A stretch of DNA of 38,226 bases from contig CAMDTO010000010.1 of assembly GCA_945907765.1 (NCBI GenBank), positions 1 to 38,226 of the forward strand, read 5' to 3'. The DNA is from Thermoflexus hugenholtzii JAD2. GTDB lineage: Bacteria; Chloroflexota; UBA11872; UBA12225. Under the pieces are notes generated by a model, which did not search any database, was not told the origin of the DNA, and saw only the letters and a list, made by a program, of their open reading frames with translations. Shown here in pieces: positions 7,697-15,094 of the stretch. The translations under genes were made by a program, and so were the position numbers. Positions within the stretch are counted from its first letter, which is position 1; each line of letters opens with the position of its first letter.

Positions 7697-9784
7697 ATGC
7701 CAGAACCCCGGCCCGCTTTGCCACCAGGAATCCGCCTTGACGGCGGTTCGCCACGACGCGCCTACCAGACAATGGGAGCGCATCCGGCCCCGGTCGGATC
7801 GGACGATGGCACAAGGTTCGCGGTCTGGGCCCCGAACGCGCATGCGGTGTCCGTCGTCGGCGATTGGAATGCCTGGCAGTCGCCGGGCCACGTGCTTGCA
7901 TTCGATCGGGCCAGCGGTATCTGGACTGGGTTCATCCCGAACATCGGCCATGGCGCTCCCTACAAGTACGCCGTCTCGGGATCCGATGGGGTGATCACCT
8001 TCAAGGCCGACCCATTCGCGTTCGCGAGTGAACTTCGTCCCAACACGGCGTCGCGAGTTTGGGGTCCGTCTCCCGAACCTTGGAACGACGCCCCATGGGT
8101 TGCATCCCGACCGTACATCCAGGCCCCGAACCGTCCCATCTCGATTTACGAGTGCCATCTTGGTTCGTGGCAACGGTCACCCGAAACACCTCATCTCCCG
8201 CTTGGGTACCGTGAACTTGCCCGGCAGCTGGCTCCTTATCTCAAACACCTTGGCTATACCCACGTCGAATTGCTTCCGGTGACCGAATACCCGCTGGATG
8301 AATCCTGGGGCTACCAGGTCACCGGCTACTTTGCGCCGACGGCAAGGTACGGCACGCCGGATGACTTCCGGTACTTCGTGGACCATCTGCACCAACACGG
8401 CATCGGCGTCATTCTCGACTGGGTCCCCGGACACTTCTGCAAGGACCGGCATGGACTTGGCCGGTTCGATGGCACCGCGCTGTTCGAGCACGGAAGCCGC
8501 GTCCGTGGAGAACATCCGGTCTGGGGAACCTATCAATTCGACTTCGGGAGGCCGGAGGTCCGGACATTCCTGCTCGCCAGCGCACTTTATTGGCTAGAGG
8601 TTTTTCATATTGATGGTCTCCGGGTCGATGCCGTCGGATCGATGGTCTGGCTTGATCACGGGCGTCCGCACGATCAATGGGAACCAAATGCGTGGGGACG
8701 CACCGACCATCCCGAGGCGGTCGACTTCCTGCGCCGACTGAACCGCCTGGTCCACCGTGAGGTGCCCGGTGCCCTGATGTTTGCCGAAGAGGCAACGACT
8801 TACGAGTGGGTCACGCGTCGCGACATTCCCGCGGCACGATCGCGAACACGACCCGTTGACAGGCCGGTTGACGCTATCACTCCTGCCCCGGTTATCCCGG
8901 CCGAGCCGGCCTTTCGCAGGTCAGGCGGCGACTCGCTGGGGTTCGATTACAAGTGGAACATGGGTTGGATGCACGACACCCTCAACTACTTCGAGGCACC
9001 CCAGGGCACTCGCGCCGGATTTGCCGAGAACCTCACGTTCCCAGTCTGGTACGCATTCGACGAACGGTTTGTCCTGCCTCTCTCGCACGATGAGGTCGTC
9101 CATCTCAAGCGCGCCCTCCTGACCAAGATGCCTGGTTCCGACCCCGATCGCTTCGCCGGATTGCGCGCCCTGTTCGCGTACCAATACGGACACCCGGGCA
9201 AGAAACTGCTCTTCATGGGTTCCGAATTCGGCCAGTGGGGCGAATGGGCCGAAGGTCGCAGCCTCGATTGGCACCTTCTCGAGTTCGCAGGAACCGGTGG
9301 CACCCAAACTCCGCTCCACCGTGGCATGCAGGAATTGGTTCGTGCCCTCAATCGCATCCATCAGGCCTACGGTGCCATGCACGCCCTCGACTCGCATCCC
9401 GAAGGATTCCGGTGGCTCCGCGCGGAAACCGCATCGCTCGGAGTGATCGCATTCGCCCGCCTTGGTGCGACAAGTGACCCACCAGTGGTGGTGGTGTGCA
9501 ACTTCTCTTCGGAGGCAGTCGCATCACTCGCGGTTCCGGTCCCGAAGGGCGGCCGTTGGGAAGAGATCCTCAACACCGAAGATGTGGCCTTTGGCGGCTC
9601 CGGCACCGTGAACAGGGAAATCCTGCCAGCACGTGTGCGGTCCCGTACCGTCGTGACGCCGTTCGCATCGGATGCGGCACCACCGTGGCGAACGCGCAAG
9701 CGCTCGAACGAAGCAGTGATCACGATCGCTGCCAACTGCGTCAGCTTCATCGCGCCAGTGGGGCGGAAGCGCGTGGGGCGGTAG
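7697..9784 (+). CDS. glgB: 1,4-alpha-glucan branching enzyme
   Basis: This 695-residue enzyme introduces alpha-1,6 branches into glycogen. A CBM48 module (about 25-115, with RFAVWAPNA) precedes a GH13 barrel. The nucleophile is Asp311 in GLRVDAVGS, the acid/base is Glu364 in MFAEEATTY, and the third acid is Asp465 in LSHDE. GFDYKWNMGWMHDTLNYF-type residues around 415-431 are diagnostic of GlgB. A polar insertion of about 35 residues (375-410, Arg/Pro/Ala-rich) separates the acid/base loop from that block; typical GlgB proteins have only a short link there. The ATG has no clear Shine-Dalgarno, so the start is uncertain. No other glycogen gene is present except possibly the GT4 gene, which converges on it with only 8 bases between stops. 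Confidence 0.95.
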   Translation: MPEPRPALPPGIRLDGGSPRRAYQTMGAHPAPVGSDDGTRFAVWAPNAHAVSVVGDWNAWQSPGHVLAFDRASGIWTGFIPNIGHGAPYKYAVSGSDGVITFKADPFAFASELRPNTASRVWGPSPEPWNDAPWVASRPYIQAPNRPISIYECHLGSWQRSPETPHLPLGYRELARQLAPYLKHLGYTHVELLPVTEYPLDESWGYQVTGYFAPTARYGTPDDFRYFVDHLHQHGIGVILDWVPGHFCKDRHGLGRFDGTALFEHGSRVRGEHPVWGTYQFDFGRPEVRTFLLASALYWLEVFHIDGLRVDAVGSMVWLDHGRPHDQWEPNAWGRTDHPEAVDFLRRLNRLVHREVPGALMFAEEATTYEWVTRRDIPAARSRTRPVDRPVDAITPAPVIPAEPAFRRSGGDSLGFDYKWNMGWMHDTLNYFEAPQGTRAGFAENLTFPVWYAFDERFVLPLSHDEVVHLKRALLTKMPGSDPDRFAGLRALFAYQYGHPGKKLLFMGSEFGQWGEWAEGRSLDWHLLEFAGTGGTQTPLHRGMQELVRALNRIHQAYGAMHALDSHPEGFRWLRAETASLGVIAFARLGATSDPPVVVVCNFSSEAVASLAVPVPKGGRWEEILNTEDVAFGGSGTVNREILPARVRSRTVVTPFASDAAPPWRTRKRSNEAVITIAANCVSFIAPVGRKRVGR

Positions 9785-9792
9785 CCGCCGAA

Positions 9793-11004
9793 CTACGAAA
9801 TTGGTGACGGCATAACTGGAGGCACTGTTCCAGCCGCAAGTGCGTCGTACCACGCCTCGTACGCGTCAATCGTCCGTTCCGGATCGAACACCACGCGCGG
9901 GTCCTGCTTGGGGACGAGATAGCGCTCCCGGTCGTTGAGAACCCGCACCAAGGCATCGGCGAGCCCCTGCCAATCGTGCGGACGTACAAGTTCACCCATT
10001 CCGGTGGTCCTGATCGAAACCCGGACGCCTGGAAGGTCCGAGGTAACGGCGGGCGTACCGCAGAGCATCGCCTCGTTCTGCCACATCCCCCACGATTCCG
10101 TCGAGTTGGTTGATGGTACCGTCGCCACGTCGCACATCCGGTAGAAGTTGGGCATGTCGGCCGGATTGACATTCCCAAGGAAGGTCACCCTGTCGCGAAC
10201 CGGAGCCAGCAAACCCTGGCATTCGTCAAAGAATGTTTCGCCTCGGACCTGCGCAAACTCACCTGCGAACACCACGTGCGCGTCGGGAACCGACGCCAGG
10301 ACGCGGGGAATGGCACGTAGCAAGACGTCCCCGCCCTTGTCGGCCGCAAAACGGCCGGCGAAGCCAATGATCCGGCGCCCGTCAAGACCCAATCGCGTCC
10401 GCCATGCCTGAGCTTTGGCATCGTCGGGTGTCCCAATCGTGATGGGCGGGAACACCGTGCGCAGCTTGGACCGATTGTGCGAGAGGAAGCGCGAATACGC
10501 CGCGTAGTCCTGGGAATACGAGATGATCAGGTCCGCAAGTTCACCGGCATACCGAAGTTCGGTGTGCATGGCAGCGGTGATTGCATCATTGAGTAGGCCG
10601 AATGGGAGATAGATATCACAGTGGTGAGTGAAGATGACTGGCTTGCGCATCGCACGCGCGATCCTGGTGGAGATATACGCGTCCAGCAATCCAGGCACGT
10701 GACGATGGAAGATGTCGTGATCCCGGAGCAATCGCTGGAGGTCGTACCAGAACAGGGGCATGACCACCCCTTTGCGGAAACCAAAAAGGACCCGGCTCCG
10801 GACCACCTGCACGCCACCCACGGTCTCGCGCAACGGCAGACCCGGGTCGTGATGCGAGGCCAGGATCGTCACCTGATGACCGCGACGGACAAGACCCTCT
10901 GCAAGCCGTTGCGCGTAGATGGTCATGCCACTGATGTACGGGAGGTAATACCCCGTGAACATCAGGATTCGGTGTCGACGTCGTGAAGGCACAGTGGAAT
11001 TCAT
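9793..11004 (-). CDS. Glycosyltransferase family 4
   Basis: This is a 403-residue retaining GT-B glycosyltransferase. The N-terminal domain begins with a strand and acceptor loop (RILMFTGYYLPYISGM, residues 12-27). The C-terminal donor-binding domain carries GFAGRFAADKGG (214-225) and the E-x7-E motif, Glu303 and Glu311, in STESWGMWQNEA. Such enzymes build lipid-linked or surface glycans from nucleotide sugars at the inner face of the membrane. The frame also opens at GTG 11079, adding 25 residues unlike any GT4 N-terminus; ATG at 11004 is preferred because the first strand follows directly. It lies downstream of a methyltransferase on the same strand, and the two may work on one glycan. Donor and acceptor are unknown. 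Confidence 0.85.
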   Translation of the reverse strand: MNSTVPSRRRHRILMFTGYYLPYISGMTIYAQRLAEGLVRRGHQVTILASHHDPGLPLRETVGGVQVVRSRVLFGFRKGVVMPLFWYDLQRLLRDHDIFHRHVPGLLDAYISTRIARAMRKPVIFTHHCDIYLPFGLLNDAITAAMHTELRYAGELADLIISYSQDYAAYSRFLSHNRSKLRTVFPPITIGTPDDAKAQAWRTRLGLDGRRIIGFAGRFAADKGGDVLLRAIPRVLASVPDAHVVFAGEFAQVRGETFFDECQGLLAPVRDRVTFLGNVNPADMPNFYRMCDVATVPSTNSTESWGMWQNEAMLCGTPAVTSDLPGVRVSIRTTGMGELVRPHDWQGLADALVRVLNDRERYLVPKQDPRVVFDPERTIDAYEAWYDALAAGTVPPVMPSPIS

Positions 11005-11097
11005 TCGGATGCCATGGGGCCGGTCACAAGGCGGTTCACCGCCCTCGGTGGCGCGCCTGCAACGATACGCAGAAGCCACCCTGACGAAGGCACGGGG

Positions 11098-11886
11098 TCA
11101 GCGTCGACGACCGACGATGATGATCCGTGGACTGCCATGCCTGAACGGTTCCAAATCGTACGACCCGTAAAGGTCCTCGATCCGCAACCCAGATTGTTCC
11201 ACAAGCAACTCGAGTTCTCCGACAGCGAGGTAGCGAAGCCGGAATGGCGCGAGATGCCGGCGGACCAATCCATCGCCATCGACGTCGTCGTAATAATTCG
11301 TCACCGTGACCAGTTGTTCGCCCCGGTCAACTGACAGCGACTGGAAGTGCAGCAGTTGCGATTGATCGGTGCGTACCTTGAGGCAGTGGAGGTAGACCTG
11401 TCCCTCCTGTGCACTGTCGGGTACCCCGTCATCGGGATTGAAAATGTCGATCACGAAGCGCCCGCCGACCCGGACGTGTCGCGCCGCCGTCTCGATTGCC
11501 TCGCGTTGTGCCTGACGCGTCTCGAGGTGCATGAGCGAGTTGAGCCCAACCATCACGAGGCCGAATTGGCGTCCCAGATCGTACGAGCGCATGTCGGCCT
11601 CGACGAGTGTGACGCGCGCGTCCTGCGATGCCCGCGAGACCTTTTCTCGCGCGACCGCAAGCATCGCCGGGGACACGTCGACCCCCGTCAACAGTGCGCC
11701 GGCACGGGCCAGGGGAACCAGCAGCCTTCCCGTTCCACAGGCAAGCTCCAGAACCCCGTCTTCCCCGACGTGCCTTGCAAACCCTTCCCACATCGGCAGG
11801 TCTTCGGTGTACGACGCATGCTCATCGTCGTAGTACTTGGCAAAGCGATCAAAGTCGGAGACCGTCAGTGGGGTACGCATCATCAT
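11098..11886 (-). CDS. Class I SAM-dependent methyltransferase
   Basis: The 262-residue product has the Rossmann-fold methyltransferase core. Motif I is VLELACGTGRL (46-56), followed by the acidic end of strand 2 in TGVDVSP (Asp70), the motif EADMRSYDL and LVMVGLNSLMHL further on. A C-terminal half rich in beta strands with FRLRYLAVGELELL resembles small-molecule methyltransferases rather than RNA or protein ones. Three consecutive Met codons at the N-terminus make the exact start ambiguous by two residues. The glycosyltransferase gene follows downstream on the same strand, so a role in modifying a glycan or lipid is possible but not shown. Confidence 0.85.
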   Translation of the reverse strand: MMMRTPLTVSDFDRFAKYYDDEHASYTEDLPMWEGFARHVGEDGVLELACGTGRLLVPLARAGALLTGVDVSPAMLAVAREKVSRASQDARVTLVEADMRSYDLGRQFGLVMVGLNSLMHLETRQAQREAIETAARHVRVGGRFVIDIFNPDDGVPDSAQEGQVYLHCLKVRTDQSQLLHFQSLSVDRGEQLVTVTNYYDDVDGDGLVRRHLAPFRLRYLAVGELELLVEQSGLRIEDLYGSYDLEPFRHGSPRIIIVGRRR

Positions 11887-11953
11887 TCCGGTTCTATGGG
11901 ATCAGGATTTGCCGCACGATCGCGGGTACACCCAGCACGTGTTCCCCGCCCAC

Positions 11954-12856
11954 TCAGCGTCGCCAAATCACCAACGCTTCGAGTGCAATGACGCCAAACG
12001 TCAGCATCGTCATGGTCAGGGGTGACCACATTCTGAGCGATCCCAGGAACGCAAGGCCAATCAGCAGGACACCGACCAGGATGCCCTGCCTGACGCTATG
12101 CAACCAGACCGAGTCGCGATAGCGGTGGGTTCGGCCGTACGCCAAACCCGTTGCTCGGCTTATGGGCGCGACAGTTGCGGTTACCGCGACGAGCAGGAAC
12201 GCCATGAACCAGATCAGCGCATACGGCGCGGTCGGCTGAACGGAGAACAGCAGCCCACCGAGCGCACCCCATGCGGGCACGGCGATCAAAATCGCAATCC
12301 AAACCCCAGGTGATGGCAGGAAGGAGGCCAACGTCGAGAGGCGGGTGGGCGGAACCTTAGGCACTGGCGCCCATTCCTCCGGATTGATCGGAGTGATTAC
12401 CGGAGTGGGCTTGGGGGAATTCCTGAACTTGGCAAACGAGGCGAGCCGGTCTCCGATCCGACCGAATGCCTCCCATGAAAAAATACGCGTCGCCCGACGC
12501 GGGTCCCCACCGGTCCCAGAAACCTCGCGAGCGACGATCGGAGCCGAACGACGTCGACGAGGAACTACGGCGTTGACCACCCGCATTCCGCCTGCGGTGC
12601 CTGCGGGCGCGACCAGAGGCGCGGGCCTCGCACCTGGTCTCCATTGGCGAATCCGGTCGGTATCGGGAATGACCCGGGCGTCGACGTCAACGATGACACC
12701 GTCTATCGCAGCACCGTCTGGCCGGGTCGCAGCACCTCGAATGACTGGCAATCCAGATGCCGTCACCGACCGGCCGGCATCGTGGTTTCGCGTCCTCGCC
12801 TTCTCGATCACGACACCACCTGATCCCGTTTCCCGCCTACTGCCGACATCCTTCAT
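11954..12856 (-). CDS. Hypothetical protein with disordered N-terminus and four membrane spans
   Basis: I do not recognise a family. The first 170 residues are polar, Arg/Pro/Ala/Gly-rich and probably disordered. The C-terminal part has four likely membrane spans, about 184-206, 211-233, 257-275 and 279-297, and ends in a short basic tail. Between spans two and three lies a charged loop (GLAYGRTHRYRDSVW). No catalytic motif is visible. The ORF's ATG follows a TGA with no gap and has no Shine-Dalgarno; an ATG at codon 91 (12586) with AGGCGGA close upstream is a credible alternative. It is downstream of selB on the same strand. The membrane half is convincingly coding; the N-terminal part is less sure. 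Confidence 0.6.
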   Translation of the reverse strand: MKDVGSRRETGSGGVVIEKARTRNHDAGRSVTASGLPVIRGAATRPDGAAIDGVIVDVDARVIPDTDRIRQWRPGARPAPLVAPAGTAGGMRVVNAVVPRRRRSAPIVAREVSGTGGDPRRATRIFSWEAFGRIGDRLASFAKFRNSPKPTPVITPINPEEWAPVPKVPPTRLSTLASFLPSPGVWIAILIAVPAWGALGGLLFSVQPTAPYALIWFMAFLLVAVTATVAPISRATGLAYGRTHRYRDSVWLHSVRQGILVGVLLIGLAFLGSLRMWSPLTMTMLTFGVIALEALVIWRR

Positions 12857-13056
12857 TCAAACGGACCGGGTCCGGGATGCGTATGGGGCACCTCGAAACC
12901 TCCTGTCCAGGGCCAATTCGGTGGTGCCATCACGTGTTCGGTCATCCGACGGGTACGCATGCAACCGTGACGGGCACGGGCAAGCGAATTCGGGAACGCC
13001 GGACAAAGCGTACGGATCCATCTCTGCCCCGTCAGGGTTCCGACCAGTGACGTTGT
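12857..13056 (-). other. Short interval downstream of selB, possible small ORF
   Basis: This 200-base gap holds no recognised RNA gene. A 67-codon minus-strand frame fills it exactly: its GTG overlaps the selB stop as GTGA and its TGA abuts the ATG of the next gene. The predicted peptide is Arg/Asp/Pro-rich with no known domain, and neither junction has a Shine-Dalgarno. The neat overlaps hint at coupling, but composition looks like non-coding GC-rich sequence, so it is not called as a gene. I looked for a selenocysteine tRNA here because of selB and saw none. Confidence 0.3.
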
Positions 13057-14976
13057 TCACTCGCGACCGCGAGTCAGATCGCCGAACGACCGCGAACCCG
13101 GCAATCTCATGTCGCCATTGCGACGCGTGACCTTCTCTCGATCCAGATATTCGAGAAATGGAAGGACATACTTTCGACTCGTGCCAATGAGGTCTCGCGC
13201 CTCGGCAACGGTGATTTCCCCACGGACCCGGAGGTGCGCATCGACGCGTGCGACCATCTCCTCGAAGGCATTCCTCTCGAAATACACTTCATCACTGACT
13301 TTCACGAGTGCACCGGTGACAACGAGTGCACCGACAACCTCCTCGATGGAAGGCGCACCACGGACCCCGAGGATCGACGCCGCCAGTTCGGTCAAGGTCG
13401 GTGGCGACAACGGCACCCGCCCGATTGCCTTGGTGACCGCGTCGGAAACCAGAAGCGCAGCGCCAGCGAACCGAACCTGATGCCCAGCCGCACGGACACC
13501 CGTCCCACCGTCAACCACGGCATCGAGCGAAACCATCCGCGTGAGTGCGCCTGCAAAGACCCTTGTGGGCAACCCTAGGCGATTCTTGAGTTCCTCCTTC
13601 GGCATGAACGGCCGCAAGGGAAACTCACCGTGGTAGGCATCAAGCGACGCCACAAGTCGGTCGCTGATCCGGCTCCATCCACCCCTTGTGTAGTGCAGTC
13701 CTCCAACCGGGACGATCTCACCCTGTGCCAGAAGCGCTTCAATCAACGCCGGGACACTGGCGGGCAGCAGGCCACATGCCGCAACCAGGTCGCCACTTGA
13801 CGCGGGTTCAATGCGGGCAAGGGTTGCACGCACCACCTCTTCGGGAGATCCGTCGGCAAGCGCCTCAAGGGCGGCGACCAAACCAGCCTGGCGCCGGCGT
13901 CGCACCGCGGGATGCGCGTCAACGATCCGCCCACCGCCCAGTGTCTCGCCGGGTGACAACGCACGGATGATGAAGTCATCTTCGCGCGCCACCGCTACCG
14001 GATGCGCAAGCCGCAGGTGAACCCAACCGGTTGCCCCTGCCTCAATCAGGTCCCCCTCCAGGATTTGGACCCGCGCGACCGTCTCAGACGTCCCGGTGTG
14101 AAACCCGACAAGCGCGCCGTGTTGGAGCGGACGCGACACTCCAGCGAGAACCCGGACCCGAACATCAACGGCAAGTGTCGGACGCATGACACCCGGAAGC
14201 GACACGACCGCACCTCGTCCGAGTTCTTCGGTTGCGACACCCGCCAGGTTGATTGCAACCCTTCGTCCTGGGCGGGCAACGTCCACCTTGGTCCGATGGC
14301 TCTGGAGACCACGCGCACGCGTCCGGAGCCCGTCCGGGAGCACTTCAAGTTCCTGTCCAACTTCAAGGCTGCCGTCGCGGAGTGTCCCAGTCACGACCGT
14401 GCCGAAACCTGCCAGGGAGAACACCCTGTCTACCGGCAGGCGTGGACGACCAAGGTCGCGACGCACCGGCGCGTGATCAAGTACCTCCCCCAGCGCCGTC
14501 ACGAGTTCCGGCAGACCGCTGCGTGCCAAGGCCGATACTGGCACGATTGACGCGCCCGACAGGGAAGTTCCCCGCAGCGTCTCGCGCACCTCCTCAGCGA
14601 CGAAAGCCCGCCACTCATCATCTACCAGGTCTGCCTTCGTCAGCGCGACCACGCCGTGGTTCACCCCGATCAAGTCGAGGATGTCGAGGTGCTCGCGGGT
14701 TTGGGGCATGACGCCCTCATCGGCAGCAATGACGAGGAGCGCCGCATCAATGCCGCCCACCCCAGCCAGCATGTTCTTGATGAACCGTTCGTGCCCGGGA
14801 ACGTCGACGATGCTGATCTCACGACCATCAGGCAGACGCAGCCAGGCAAACCCCAGGTCGATCGTCATGCCTCGCGCCTTCTCTTCGCGCAGGCGGTCGG
14901 GATCGATCCCGGTCAATGCCTCAATGAGTGTCGATTTACCGTGGTCAACGTGACCGGCAGTCCCGACCGTTAACAT
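13057..14976 (-). CDS. selB: Selenocysteine-specific elongation factor SelB
   Basis: SelB is the GTPase that delivers Sec-tRNA to in-frame UGA codons marked by a SECIS hairpin. The 639-residue length is right for a bacterial SelB. The G-domain shows GHVDHGKST (8-16), DVPGHE (58-63) and TKAD (113-116), and the EF-Tu-like domains 2 and 3 follow. The last 250 or so residues lack the EF-Tu ending and instead form the winged-helix repeats that bind SECIS RNA. The ATG is preceded by GCGAGGA. It follows topA on the same strand. No selA, selD, tRNA-Sec or obvious selenoprotein is in the window, so the rest of the pathway must be elsewhere in the genome if it works. Confidence 0.93.
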   Translation of the reverse strand: MLTVGTAGHVDHGKSTLIEALTGIDPDRLREEKARGMTIDLGFAWLRLPDGREISIVDVPGHERFIKNMLAGVGGIDAALLVIAADEGVMPQTREHLDILDLIGVNHGVVALTKADLVDDEWRAFVAEEVRETLRGTSLSGASIVPVSALARSGLPELVTALGEVLDHAPVRRDLGRPRLPVDRVFSLAGFGTVVTGTLRDGSLEVGQELEVLPDGLRTRARGLQSHRTKVDVARPGRRVAINLAGVATEELGRGAVVSLPGVMRPTLAVDVRVRVLAGVSRPLQHGALVGFHTGTSETVARVQILEGDLIEAGATGWVHLRLAHPVAVAREDDFIIRALSPGETLGGGRIVDAHPAVRRRRQAGLVAALEALADGSPEEVVRATLARIEPASSGDLVAACGLLPASVPALIEALLAQGEIVPVGGLHYTRGGWSRISDRLVASLDAYHGEFPLRPFMPKEELKNRLGLPTRVFAGALTRMVSLDAVVDGGTGVRAAGHQVRFAGAALLVSDAVTKAIGRVPLSPPTLTELAASILGVRGAPSIEEVVGALVVTGALVKVSDEVYFERNAFEEMVARVDAHLRVRGEITVAEARDLIGTSRKYVLPFLEYLDREKVTRRNGDMRLPGSRSFGDLTRGRE

Positions 14977-15006
14977 GCCATTCCTCGCGATTGCAGCGGG
15001 CTTTCC

Positions 15007-15053
15007 ATTCTCGAGAGCCCAGATCGGGCACCGGTGGCTGGCCCTCCGAGAAT
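15007..15053. other. Inverted repeat between topA and selB
   Basis: ATTCTCG (15007-15013) pairs perfectly with CGAGAAT (15047-15053), and CCAG/CTGG further in adds four pairs after an internal loop. It lies in the 118-base gap after the topA stop and before selB. There is no T-tract. It could be a GC-type terminator for topA or a processing hairpin in a topA-selB transcript. Confidence 0.35.
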
Positions 15054-15094
15054 ACCGGGTGACGGTGCGAACCTAGGCACCCGACGGTGACGGA

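Noticed and set aside
12857-15094. Selenocysteine tRNA near selB
   Set aside because: Neither gap beside selB contains a GGTTCGA T-loop, a CCA end or a TCA anticodon in a cloverleaf.
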